Made by a program: the position numbers and the translations under genes
Notes under the pieces: model-generated
Told to the model about the DNA's origin: nothing
The model's database searches: none
Seen by the model: the letters and a program-made list of their open reading frames with translations, nothing else
NCBI RefSeq assembly: GCF_014203755.1
Contig: NZ_JACHJS010000001.1
Coordinates: 6,200,001-6,264,000 of the forward strand
From: Saccharothrix violaceirubra
GTDB taxonomy: Bacteria; Actinomycetota; Actinomycetes; Mycobacteriales; Pseudonocardiaceae
DNA length: 64,000 nucleotides
Direction of reading: 5' to 3'
Part shown: positions 1-8,003 of the stretch, in pieces
How positions within the stretch are numbered: the first letter of the stretch is position 1
How the letters are laid out: each line of letters opens with the position of its first letter

Positions 1-441
1 CCGGCTCGCGACCAGGGTGAGCAACGCCGTCGCCGCCGCGATCCAGCCGATCCGATCGTTGATGTGGGCGATCACCCGGTACCAGTCGGGCATGACCCCG
101 CCCGGCAGGGGCGGCCACTCGCCGATCCAGAACACCTGGTTCAGGCCCCAGATCGAGTACATCAGCGGCACGGCGAACAGCATCGCGCGCAACGTCCGCG
201 AGCCCTGTGCCAGTGCGAGCACGGACTGGTAGTCCCGGGCGATCACGTGCGCCGGTCCGAACTCGGCCACGGCCAGCCGTTGTGCCTCGGCCTCGGGCAC
301 GCCGCCGGCGCGGTACGCCTCGGCCGCGTCCGCCAGGCTGTCGCGCGCCTCGGCGAGCAGGTCGCCCTTGACCGGGCCGGGTCCGCGCAGCCGCCGGTCG
401 AGGTCGGCCAGGTACCGGTCGATCACGCCCGCGTCGGCCAC
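1..441 (-). CDS. HAAS/permease-prefix-type membrane protein, 3' end outside window
   Basis: This is the 5' part (147 codons) of a gene running off the left edge. The first ~65 residues form a charged helical domain (VIDRYLADLDRRL... then EARDSLADAAEAYRAGG) like the HAAS/DUF1700 or permease-prefix domain that commonly sits next to PadR regulators. Hydrophobic segments follow at about residues 92-106 and 133-147. The GTG at 441 lies inside the end of the PadR gene (19-nt overlap), so the two are almost certainly co-transcribed. By analogy with PadR-HAAS pairs it probably senses or relays an envelope signal. The substrate is unknown. Confidence 0.7.
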   Translation of the reverse strand, partial: MADAGVIDRYLADLDRRLRGPGPVKGDLLAEARDSLADAAEAYRAGGVPEAEAQRLAVAEFGPAHVIARDYQSVLALAQGSRTLRAMLFAVPLMYSIWGLNQVFWIGEWPPLPGGVMPDWYRVIAHINDRIGWIAAATALLTLVASR

Positions 442-761
442 GGCCCACCTCCGAGCACGCCCTCGATCGCGGTGGTGAACTCGCGCCACGCGGTCCGCTC
501 GGCCGCGAGCGCCTTCTGCCCGGTCCTGGTCAACTTGTACGTGCGCCGTCGCCGACCGCCGACGGTGCTCCAGTCGCTGACCACGAGCCCGGCCGTCTCC
601 AGTCGCCGCAACGCCGGGTAGACGGTGCCGGTGGGCAGGTCGAGCGCGCCGCCGCTGCGGGCCTGCAACGCCTCGATGATCGCGTACCCGTGCAGGGGTC
701 CCCCGTCCAGCACCGCGAGCAGGAGCGCGTCGAGGTGACCGCGCAACGCATCGGACTTCAT
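423..761 (-). CDS. PadR family transcriptional regulator
   Basis: A 112-residue winged-helix protein with the PadR hallmarks: LLAVLDGGPLHGYAIIEAL near the N-terminus, LPTGTVYPALRRLETAGLV as the recognition-helix/wing region, then GGRRRRTYKLTRTGQKAL. It binds DNA as a dimer and is usually a repressor. The 3' end overlaps the HAAS-type membrane gene. It is divergent from cydABDC, with 89 bp between start codons. A TAGAGT hexamer (775-770 on the minus strand) lies about 9 nt before the ATG, suggesting a leaderless transcript, and an inverted repeat covers that hexamer, so autoregulation is likely. Control of cyd is inferred from related palindromes in the same divergent region. Confidence 0.88.
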   Translation of the reverse strand: MKSDALRGHLDALLLAVLDGGPLHGYAIIEALQARSGGALDLPTGTVYPALRRLETAGLVVSDWSTVGGRRRRTYKLTRTGQKALAAERTAWREFTTAIEGVLGGGPWPTRA

Positions 762-762
762 A

Positions 763-777
763 GGTAGTCACTCTACC
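763..777. promoter_or_regulatory. Inverted repeat at the padR start, candidate operator
   Basis: GGTAG-N5-CTACC: perfect 5-bp arms directly before the padR ATG, overlapping its likely -10. The 13-mer GTAGTCACTCTAC matches the reverse complement of the 819-835 palindrome at 10 of 13 positions. Confidence 0.5.
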
Positions 778-818
778 GATGAGAGACCCGGGACACATCG
801 GGGACATCCCCCATTCAC

Positions 819-835
819 ATGTTGTCTGACTACAT
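819..835. promoter_or_regulatory. 17-bp palindrome upstream of cydA, candidate PadR operator
   Basis: ATGTTGTCTGACTACAT is self-complementary apart from the centre and one mismatched pair, with ATGT/ACAT ends as in known PadR-family operators. Its right end overlaps a possible -10 (TACATA, 831-836) about 15 nt before the cydA ATG, so a bound protein would block the cyd promoter. Confidence 0.5.
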
Positions 836-850
836 ATACCGTGGCTACCC

Positions 851-2023
851 ATGGACGCACTCGGTCTCGCCCGGTTGCAGTTCGCGGTCACCACCTCCTT
901 CCACTTCCTGTTCGTGCTGCTGACGCTCGGACTCGTGACGCTGGTGGCGGTGACCCAGACCCGGGCGACAGTGACGAAGAACCCGGTCCAGTGGCGGATG
1001 ACCCGCTTCTGGGGCCGGCTGTACGTGGTGAACTACGCGCTGGGCATCGCGACCGGCATCGTCATGGAGTTCCAGTTCGGACTGAACTGGTCGGGCCTTG
1101 CCGAGGTGGCGGGCGACGTGTTCGGTGCGCCGCTGGCGACCGAGACGCTGGTCGCGTTCTTCCTCGAATCCACGTTCCTGGGCCTGTGGATCTTCGGCTG
1201 GGACCGGCTGAACCGGTGGGCCCACCTCGCGCTGATCTGGCTGACCGCCCTCACCGCCTACGCGTCGGTGCTGTGGATCATGGTCGCCAACGGCTTCCTC
1301 CAGCACCCCGTCGGGCACGTGGACGACGGCGGCGTCCTGCGCCTGGTCGACTTCGGCGCACTGCTGACCAACCCCACGTTCAGGGTCGCGTTCGCACACG
1401 TGTTCTCGGCCGCGCTGACCGTCGGCGGCGTCTTCGTCACCGGCGTCAGCGCCTACCACCTCATCAAGCGCACCAAGGAGAACGAGTTCTTCCGCTCCTC
1501 CCTGCGCCTGGGCGTGGTCACGACCGCGCTCGCCACCCCGTTCCTGATCGGCGCGGGCTTCGGCCAGTTCCCGGTGATCGGCGAGTTCCAGCCGGACAAG
1601 TCGGCGGCGGCCGGCACCCTCGGCGGCATCGGCCTCGGCCTGATGATCCTGACCGGCTTCACGCTGTTCCTGGCGAGCTGGCTCGGCCTGCCGCTGCTGC
1701 TGCGCGACTGGGTCATCCGACTGCGCTTCCCGCTGTACCTGATGGTGCTGTCGATCCCGCTGCCGTTCCTGGCCGCGATCGGCGGGTGGCTCTACCGCGA
1801 ACTCGGCCGTCAGCCGTGGCTGGTCTACGGCGTACTGCGCACCGAGGACGCGATGTCGCCGGTCTCCGAGAGCGGGATGCTCACGTCCTTCATCGCCTTC
1901 ACGGCCCTGTTCGCCGTGCTCGCGGTCGCCGACTGGGTGCTGATCGCCCGGCTGGCCCGCCGCGGTCCCGAACCGGTCGACGCGCCCGCGACGCCCGTGT
2001 CCCCGCTCGTCCCGGCGCTCTAG
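851..2023 (+). CDS. cydA: Cytochrome bd oxidase subunit I, short form without Q-loop
   Basis: Subunit I of the bd-type terminal oxidase, a membrane protein that reduces O2 to water. Family landmarks are present: haem-b ligand candidates H18 (FHFLFVLLTLG) and H183 (FAHVFSAAL), acidic pair E98/E106 in TETLVAFFLESTFLGLW, and GRQPW near residue 340. At 390 residues it is much shorter than the usual 450-520. The periplasmic Q-loop is essentially absent: QPDKSAAA (247-254) runs straight into GTLGGIGLGLM. The Lys of the quinol motif (K250) survives, but the usual following Glu and the haem b558 axial Met are not evident. No strong RBS precedes the ATG. First gene of cydABDC. Confidence 0.9.
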   Translation: MDALGLARLQFAVTTSFHFLFVLLTLGLVTLVAVTQTRATVTKNPVQWRMTRFWGRLYVVNYALGIATGIVMEFQFGLNWSGLAEVAGDVFGAPLATETLVAFFLESTFLGLWIFGWDRLNRWAHLALIWLTALTAYASVLWIMVANGFLQHPVGHVDDGGVLRLVDFGALLTNPTFRVAFAHVFSAALTVGGVFVTGVSAYHLIKRTKENEFFRSSLRLGVVTTALATPFLIGAGFGQFPVIGEFQPDKSAAAGTLGGIGLGLMILTGFTLFLASWLGLPLLLRDWVIRLRFPLYLMVLSIPLPFLAAIGGWLYRELGRQPWLVYGVLRTEDAMSPVSESGMLTSFIAFTALFAVLAVADWVLIARLARRGPEPVDAPATPVSPLVPAL

Positions 2024-2032
2024 GAGGCAGCC

Positions 2033-2887
2033 GTGCACGCTCTCTGGGTCGTACTCCTCAGTCTGCTCACCGCCGGGTACTTCGCGTTGGCCGGCTTCGA
2101 CTACGGCGTGGGCCTGCTGGCCCGGTTCGTCGGCCGCGACGAGGCCGAACACCGTCGCGTGCTGCGGGCGATGACGCCGTTCTTCCTCGGCAACGAGGTG
2201 TGGCTGATCGCGGCGGCGGGCGTGCTGTTCGGCGCGTTCCCCCGCCTGGAAGGCGAACTGCTGCACGCCCACCACGGCACGGTCGTCGTGCTGCTGTGCG
2301 GGCTGGTGGCGTTCACGGCCGCGGTGCAACTGCGCGGCACGGCGCCGCTGTGGGACGTGCCGCTGGTCGGCGGCGCGCTGGCCGTCGCCGCGGGCTGGGG
2401 CGTGCTGTTGGGCGACGTGGTCGGCGGCTCGCCGGTGCTGTGGGCGGCCGGGATGGTCGCGCTGTTCACGCTGCACGGTGCCGTGTTCCTCGCGTGGCGG
2501 TTGCAGGGTCCGCTGCGCGCCCGCGCGATCCGCTACGCCGGGTGGGCCGCGGTCGCGTCCGGGGTGTTCGTCGTCCTCGCCCTGGCGCTGGGCGCCACCG
2601 TCCGCGAACCCGTCCTGGGCGTGCTCGGCGCGGTGGTCGCGGCGGCGGTCCTGATCGGACTGCGGTTCGCGCTGCGGGCCGGCGCGTTCCGGGTCGCGTT
2701 CGGGTGCAGCGCGGCGGCGTGCGTGCTGCCGGTGCTCACGGTGTTCGCCGCGCAGGACGTGGTGACGCCCGAGGTGATGGCGCACGCCTCGACGTTGCGC
2801 GCGCTGTCGTGGGTGGCGCTCGCGGTGATCCCGGTGGCGTTGGCGTTCCAGGCGTTCACGTGGCGGTTGGCCCGTGCGGCACGCTGA
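2033..2887 (+). CDS. cydB: Cytochrome bd oxidase subunit II
   Basis: Subunit II of bd oxidase. It shows the characteristic N-terminus with YFALAGFDYGVGLL and MTPFFLGNEVWLIAAAG, followed by about eight hydrophobic segments. At 284 residues it is shorter than typical CydB (330-380), parallel to the short CydA. It starts at GTG 2033 behind the RBS AGGAGGCAG, 9 nt after cydA, so the two are translated together. The 3' end overlaps cydD by 14 nt. Confidence 0.9.
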   Translation: MHALWVVLLSLLTAGYFALAGFDYGVGLLARFVGRDEAEHRRVLRAMTPFFLGNEVWLIAAAGVLFGAFPRLEGELLHAHHGTVVVLLCGLVAFTAAVQLRGTAPLWDVPLVGGALAVAAGWGVLLGDVVGGSPVLWAAGMVALFTLHGAVFLAWRLQGPLRARAIRYAGWAAVASGVFVVLALALGATVREPVLGVLGAVVAAAVLIGLRFALRAGAFRVAFGCSAAACVLPVLTVFAAQDVVTPEVMAHASTLRALSWVALAVIPVALAFQAFTWRLARAAR

Positions 2888-4391
2888 CCGCCGCTACGTC
2901 CTGGTCCTCGGCCTGCTGGGTGTGCTCACGGCCGCGGTCGTACTCGTGCAGGCCGAGGTCCTGGTCGGCGCGCTGACCGGCGCCCCGGACTGGTGGGCGC
3001 TCATCGCCGTCGTCGCCGCACGCGCGCTGGTGGTGACCGGCTCCCGGATCGTCACCCAGCGCGAGGCGGCCACCGTGAAGGCGTTGCTGCGCAAGCGTTT
3101 GCTGCGGGACGCGGCGGCGCGGCGCGGCGCCCGTGCGGGCGAGGTCACCACGCTCGTGGTGCGCGGCCTGGACGCGGTCGAGCCGTACTTCGCCGGGTAC
3201 CTGCCGCAGCTCGTCGTGGCGGTGACCGTGCCGGTCGCGGTGCTGGTCCGGCTGTCGTTCGCGGACCTGGGTTCCGCGTTGCCGATCGTGGCGACGTTGC
3301 CGCTGATCCCGGTGTTCGCGGCCCTGGTCGGCAAGCACACCCGCGACCGGACGCGGCGGCAGTGGGACGCGCTGGTCACGCTCGGCGGCCACTTCCTCGA
3401 CGTGGTGCGCGGGTCGGGCACGCTGCGGATGTTCGGCCGGGCGCGGGCCCAGGCCCGGACCGTGCGGGCCATGGCGGACGCCCACCGCGCCGAGACGATG
3501 CGGACGTTGCGCGTGGCGTTCCTGTCCGCGTTGGTCCTCGAACTGGTCGCCACGCTGTCCGTGGCGCTGGTCGCGGTGCCGGTCGGCCTGCGGCTGCTCG
3601 ACGGCGGCGTGACGCTCCACGTCGCGCTGCTCGTGCTGCTGCTCGCCCCCGAGGCGTACCTGCCGCTGCGCGCGGCCGGTGCGCAGTTCCACGCGAGCGC
3701 GGAAGGGCTGGCGGTGTTGGAGAACGCGGTGTCGGAGAACGCGGCTACGCGCCCGGCCGCCGCGACGGCCGCGGGTCGGCCGCCGGACCTGCGCACGGCC
3801 GAGATCGTGTTCGACCACGTCACCGTGCACTACCCGGACCGCGACGCGCCCGCCCTGGCCGACTTCGTCCTGCGGGTGCGGCCGGGCGAGCGGATCGCCC
3901 TGGTCGGCCCGTCCGGCGCGGGCAAGAGCACCGTGCTCGGCCTGCTGCTCGGCGAGGTGGCGCCGACCTCCGGACGGGTCCTGGTCGACGGCGTCGACCT
4001 GCGGGAACTCGACCGGGCGGCGTGGCTGCGGCAGCTCGCGTGGGTACCGCAGCGACCGACCCTGTTCCCCGGCACGGTCGGCGGCAACATCGCGCTCGGC
4101 GGTCCCGGCGACGTGCGGGAGGCCGCGTCGGCGGTCGGCGTGGCCCACCTGCTCGACGAGCGCCACCCGCTGTCCTCGGGCGAACGTCAACGCGTCGCCG
4201 TGGCCCGCGCGCTGGTCCGCCCCGACGCCCGCCTGCTGCTGCTGGACGAACCGACCGCCCGGCTGGACAACGGCACCGAGGAGACCGTGCTCCGCGCCGC
4301 CCGTGAGTGGTCGAGGACGCGGACCGCGCTGCTCGTCGCCCACCGGCCCGCCCTGCTCGACGTCGTGGACCGGATCGTGGAGGTGCGATGA
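2874..4391 (+). CDS. cydD: ABC transporter CydD, cytochrome bd assembly
   Basis: A half-transporter with an N-terminal six-helix ABC exporter domain (to about residue 290) and a C-terminal nucleotide-binding domain: Walker A GPSGAGKST, Q-loop WVPQRPTLFPGTV, signature LSSGERQRVAVARAL, Walker B LLLLDEPTARLD. CydD pairs with CydC to export thiols or haem-related reductant needed to mature bd oxidase. GTG start inside the cydB 3' end; ATGA overlap with cydC. 505 residues is slightly compact for the family. Confidence 0.87.
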   Translation: MRHADRRYVLVLGLLGVLTAAVVLVQAEVLVGALTGAPDWWALIAVVAARALVVTGSRIVTQREAATVKALLRKRLLRDAAARRGARAGEVTTLVVRGLDAVEPYFAGYLPQLVVAVTVPVAVLVRLSFADLGSALPIVATLPLIPVFAALVGKHTRDRTRRQWDALVTLGGHFLDVVRGSGTLRMFGRARAQARTVRAMADAHRAETMRTLRVAFLSALVLELVATLSVALVAVPVGLRLLDGGVTLHVALLVLLLAPEAYLPLRAAGAQFHASAEGLAVLENAVSENAATRPAAATAAGRPPDLRTAEIVFDHVTVHYPDRDAPALADFVLRVRPGERIALVGPSGAGKSTVLGLLLGEVAPTSGRVLVDGVDLRELDRAAWLRQLAWVPQRPTLFPGTVGGNIALGGPGDVREAASAVGVAHLLDERHPLSSGERQRVAVARALVRPDARLLLLDEPTARLDNGTEETVLRAAREWSRTRTALLVAHRPALLDVVDRIVEVR

Positions 4392-5935
4392 AACGCCTGG
4401 TCACCGCCGTACTCGCCGGGGTGGCGGCCGAACTGGCGGGCATCGGCCTGACGGTCACGGCCGTGTGGCTGATCCTGCACGCGGCGCAGCAGCCGCCGTT
4501 GGCCTCGCTGACCGTGGCGATCATCGCGGTCCGCACGCTGGCGATCGCGCGCGGCACGCTCCGGTACGCCGAGCGCCTCGCCGGCCACGACGCCGTGCTG
4601 CGCTTCCTGGTCGAGGCACGCGGGCGGGTGTACGACGCGCTGGTCCGCCGTCCCGTGCCCGGCGGCGACGCGCTGACCCGCCTGGTGTCCGATGTGGACG
4701 CTCTCCAGGACGTCGTGCTGCGCTGCCTGCTGCCCGCCGCCGTCGCCGCGGCGGTCGGCCTGGCGGCACTGATCGCGACGGGTTTCGCGCTGCCGCTCGT
4801 GATCGGCCTGGCCGGCTGCGGCGCGCTCCTGCCGTTCGCCGCCTACCGGTGGTCGACCACCCGGCTGCGCGACCTCGCGCCCGTGCGGGCCGACCTGGCA
4901 CAGCGGACCGTGACGCTGCTGGACGGCGCGGCCGAGCTGACCGCGTTCGCCGCGCTGGACCGTGAACTCGACGCCACCGGCGAGGTCGTGGACACCTTGG
5001 CGCGCAAGGAGAAGCTCGGCTCCCTGGGCACGGCCGCGCTGGGCGGTCTGGCGGTCGTCGTGCAGTTCGGCACGGCCGTCTTCCTGCTGTGGCAGGGCGA
5101 ACCGGGTCACGTCGTACTCGGCGCCGTCGCCGTGCTGGAGATGACGATCCCGCTCACCGCCGCCGCACACCGGTTCGCCGAGGTGCGGGGTTCACTGGAC
5201 CGCCTCCGCGAAACCCTTGCGGCCCAAGCGGAAACGCCAGTAACCGTCCCCCTTCCGCCAGGGCGCCGGACCGCGATCGTCGGCCGCAGCGGCGCGGGCA
5301 AGACCACGCTGCTGGACGCGATCGCCGCCGCACACCCGGGCGTGGCGAAAGGCGCGTTGGCCGACTCGCACGTGTTCCACGCGACCGTGCGCGCCAACGT
5401 CGTGTTCGCCGCACCCGACGCCACCGACGCGGACCTGGACCGTGTCGCCCGGACGGTCGACCTCGACGTGCCGTGGGACACCGTCGTCGGCGAGCACGGC
5501 ACCGCGTTGTCCGGCGGCCAACGCCAACGGCTCGTGCTGGCCCGCGCGCTGCTCGCCGACCCGGACGTGCTGCTGCTCGACGAACCCGTGGAGGGCTTGG
5601 CCGTCGACCACGGCGACGAGGTGCTCGCCCGCGTCCTCGACGCCGCCCGCGACCGGGTCGTCCTGGTCACGCACCGCCTCGCGCCGCTGGTCGACTTCGA
5701 CGAGATCCTCGTGGTGGAGGACGGCGTGGTGACCCGACGCGGCACGCACGCCGAGCTGCTGGCCGTGCCGGGCCACTACCGGGACCGCTGGCACACCGAG
5801 CGCAGCGGCGGCCGGTCGGCCACGAGCACGTCCACCGGATCGGGCACCCACTCCCCCGCCACCGGCACGAACCGGGTCAGCGTGTCGGACGTCGTCGGCA
5901 CGCCGCAGCGCCGCAGCACCGTGCCGACGACCTGA
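4388..5935 (+). CDS. cydC: ABC transporter CydC, compact ATPase domain
   Basis: Partner of CydD. The start is the ATG overlapping the cydD stop (ATGA). Exporter membrane domain to about residue 280; then Walker A GRSGAGKTT, signature LSGGQRQRLVLARAL and Walker B LLLLDEP followed by VEGLAVD. The segment between Walker A and HVFHATVRANV is unusually short, and the conventional Q-loop glutamine is not visible (LADSHVFHATV). CydC ATPase domains are known to be more divergent than CydD. About 55 residues of low-complexity S/T/G-rich tail follow. The last 160 nt are antisense to the end of gpgS, so the two transcripts run through each other. Confidence 0.83.
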   Translation: MKRLVTAVLAGVAAELAGIGLTVTAVWLILHAAQQPPLASLTVAIIAVRTLAIARGTLRYAERLAGHDAVLRFLVEARGRVYDALVRRPVPGGDALTRLVSDVDALQDVVLRCLLPAAVAAAVGLAALIATGFALPLVIGLAGCGALLPFAAYRWSTTRLRDLAPVRADLAQRTVTLLDGAAELTAFAALDRELDATGEVVDTLARKEKLGSLGTAALGGLAVVVQFGTAVFLLWQGEPGHVVLGAVAVLEMTIPLTAAAHRFAEVRGSLDRLRETLAAQAETPVTVPLPPGRRTAIVGRSGAGKTTLLDAIAAAHPGVAKGALADSHVFHATVRANVVFAAPDATDADLDRVARTVDLDVPWDTVVGEHGTALSGGQRQRLVLARALLADPDVLLLDEPVEGLAVDHGDEVLARVLDAARDRVVLVTHRLAPLVDFDEILVVEDGVVTRRGTHAELLAVPGHYRDRWHTERSGGRSATSTSTGSGTHSPATGTNRVSVSDVVGTPQRRSTVPTT

Positions 5936-6678
5936 CGCGCCATCGGCCCAAGATCGTGCAACGACCGGTTGCGATGCCGCCGCACCCCCAGGTTGACCTG
6001 CGCGATCCCCGCCAATCCGTACCGGTCGCAGGCGTCGAGCAGCAGCCCGACCTCCACCCCGTACCCGGCCGCGAACGGCACCGACTCGAAGAACTCGCGC
6101 GTACCCGCGTACTCGCCGCCCAGCGGCTGCACGACACCGGCCAACTCCGGCCGCAACGCGTTGAGCAGCGGCCGGGCCGCCAGCTCGGTCACCCGCCCGC
6201 CGCCCGCCGCCGCCTCGTGCAACGGCCGCCGGTAGAAACCCTTCACCAGGTGCACGCCGGACGTCGACAGCAGCGGCCCGAGCAGCGCCGGCACGAACCC
6301 CGGATCGGGGTCGACCAGGTCGGAGTCCAGGAACACCACGAGATCGCCGGAGGTGGCGGCCAGCGACCGCCACAGCACCTCGCCCTTGCCCGGCCACGGC
6401 GGCAGGTCGGCCAGCACGTCGGTGCGCCGCACGACCCGCGCGCCGGCCTCCCGCGCCACCCGCACGGTGTCGTCCCGCGAACCGGAGTCGACCACCACCA
6501 GCTCGTCGACCAGACCGCCGACCAACGGCAGCACGGCGGCCACGACGGCACCGACCGTGCGTTCCTCGTCGAGCGCGGGCAGCACGACGCTGACCGCACG
6601 ACCGCCCTTGGCCCGCACCAGCTCCTCGACCGTCCACTCAGGACTCTGCCAGGTCCGCGCGGCGAACCAGTCGCGCAT
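5776..6678 (-). CDS. gpgS: Glucosyl-3-phosphoglycerate synthase
   Basis: A 300-residue GT-A glycosyltransferase. It shows VVLPALDEERTVGAVV at the N-terminal nucleotide-binding strand, VVVDSGSRDDTVRVA, and the metal-binding DSD in VVFLDSDLVDPDP, then the acceptor-side PLGGEYAGTREFF. GpgS transfers glucose from an NDP-glucose to 3-phosphoglycerate, the first step to glucosylglycerate and, in mycobacteria, methylglucose lipopolysaccharides. The start codon overlaps the folP stop (ATGA), the same folP2-gpgS pairing seen in M. tuberculosis. Convergent with cydC over 160 nt. Confidence 0.88.
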   Translation of the reverse strand: MRDWFAARTWQSPEWTVEELVRAKGGRAVSVVLPALDEERTVGAVVAAVLPLVGGLVDELVVVDSGSRDDTVRVAREAGARVVRRTDVLADLPPWPGKGEVLWRSLAATSGDLVVFLDSDLVDPDPGFVPALLGPLLSTSGVHLVKGFYRRPLHEAAAGGGRVTELAARPLLNALRPELAGVVQPLGGEYAGTREFFESVPFAAGYGVEVGLLLDACDRYGLAGIAQVNLGVRRHRNRSLHDLGPMARQVVGTVLRRCGVPTTSDTLTRFVPVAGEWVPDPVDVLVADRPPLRSVCQRSR

Positions 6679-7538
6679 CAGGCCAGCGCCCGCGACACCC
6701 GCGCCGGTGGCCGGGTGCCCGCGATGCCGGCCACCATCTCCACCACGTGGCGGGTCCGCCTGACCTGGTGCGCCCGGAACACCTTCGCCCCCGCCAGCGC
6801 GGCCACGGCCGTGGCGGCGAGCGTGCCGTCCACCCGCTCGTCCACCTCGGCACCCAGCGTCTCGCCCACGAAATCCTTGTTGGACAACGCCATCAGCACC
6901 GGCCACCCGGTGTCGACCAGTTCGTCCAACCGGCGCAGCAGTTCGAGCCCGTGCCAGGTGTTCTTGCCGAAGTCGTGCGTCGGGTCGATCAGCACACCGG
7001 CACGCGGCACGCCCAGGGCGACCATGCGCTCGGCGCGGTCGACCAGCTCGGACACCACGGACGCGACGACGTCGGCGTACCGCACCCGGTGCGGATCGGT
7101 CCGCGGCGGCAGACCCCCGGTGTGCGAGCAGACGATGCCCACCCCGAACTCCGCCGCCACCTCGGCCAGCCGGGGATCGGCACCCGCCCACGTGTCGTTG
7201 ATCAGGTCGGCACCCGCCTCGCACACCGCGCGCCCGACCTCGTGCCGCCAGGTGTCGACGCTGATCACCAGCGACGGGTGCCGTTCCCGCACGGCGGCCA
7301 CGAACGGCACGACCCGGCGGGTCTCCTCGGCGGCGTCCACGACCTCGCCCTTGGACCCGGCCTTCACGCCGCCGATGTCCACGATGTCGGCGCCCTCGGC
7401 GACGACCCGGTCCACCGCCGCCATCGCCGCGTCGTCGGCGAAGGTGGCCCCCCGGTCGTAGAAGGAGTCCCGGGTGCGGTTGACGATCGCCATCACCAGG
7501 GCACGGTCACCGACCACGTCACGCACACCGAACCTCAT
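6678..7538 (-). CDS. folP: Dihydropteroate synthase family protein (FolP2-like)
   Basis: A 286-residue TIM-barrel protein: MAIVNRTRDSFYDRGATF corresponds to the pterin/pABA site strand, VDIGGVKAGSKGE to the usual DIGGxSTRPG loop, and LINDTWAG and LIDPTHDFGKNTWHG to later active-site strands. The loop lacks the canonical STRPG and reads GGVKAGS, as in the FolP2/Rv1207 branch, whose role as a true folate enzyme is doubtful. Operon with gpgS. The divergent DUF3224 gene starts 66 bp away. An upstream ATG at 7546 is out of frame, which fixes the start. Confidence 0.82.
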   Translation of the reverse strand: MRFGVRDVVGDRALVMAIVNRTRDSFYDRGATFADDAAMAAVDRVVAEGADIVDIGGVKAGSKGEVVDAAEETRRVVPFVAAVRERHPSLVISVDTWRHEVGRAVCEAGADLINDTWAGADPRLAEVAAEFGVGIVCSHTGGLPPRTDPHRVRYADVVASVVSELVDRAERMVALGVPRAGVLIDPTHDFGKNTWHGLELLRRLDELVDTGWPVLMALSNKDFVGETLGAEVDERVDGTLAATAVAALAGAKVFRAHQVRRTRHVVEMVAGIAGTRPPARVSRALA

Positions 7539-7604
7539 CGGGCCATCGTGCCACGGTGCGTGATCCTGACCGCGGCTGTCAGGTACGGGTGTGAGGATGC
7601 GGGC

Positions 7605-7970
7605 GTGGAAGCCGAATTCGACATCACGCGCTGGGAAGAGACCGTGCTCGACGCGACCGAGCCGCCGATCGGGCGGGTCGGCGTCGGCAAGACCTACACC
7701 GGGGTGCTGGCGGGCACCAGCACCGGCGAGCTGACCACGTGCCAGGCCGGCGATGCGGGCGCCGGGTACGTGGGCACCGAGCGGTTCACCGGCACGTTCG
7801 ACGGGCGCACCGGGACGGTCGTGTTCCAGCACGGCGCGACCATGTCGCCCGCCGGGCCCGTCCAGTTCGGCCACGTCGTGCCCGGCTCGGGTACCGACGG
7901 ACTGGCCGGGCTGACCGGGAGCGTCCGCCTGGACCACGGCCGGATCACGCTCGACCTGCGGTTCGGGTGA
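7605..7970 (+). CDS. DUF3224 domain protein
   Basis: A 121-residue beta-rich protein of the DUF3224 (allene-oxide-cyclase-like barrel) family: FDITRWEE near the N-terminus, then YVGTERFTGTFDGRTGTVVFQ and VVPGSGTDGLAGLTGSV, the family signature. Members are small cytoplasmic proteins of unknown function. The GTG at 7605 gives the standard length. It stands alone between the divergent folP and the convergent LOG gene. Confidence 0.75.
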   Translation: MEAEFDITRWEETVLDATEPPIGRVGVGKTYTGVLAGTSTGELTTCQAGDAGAGYVGTERFTGTFDGRTGTVVFQHGATMSPAGPVQFGHVVPGSGTDGLAGLTGSVRLDHGRITLDLRFG

Positions 7971-8003
7971 CGGAGTGGGCGCCCGCGCGGCGCCCACCTC
8001 CCT

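Noticed and set aside
845..4343. Long minus-strand open frames opposite cydABDC (up to ~645 codons)
   Set aside because: Composition is the mirror of high-GC codon bias (R, H, E, Q-rich with no domain), and they lie fully antisense to well-recognised genes. Similar shadows occur throughout the window.
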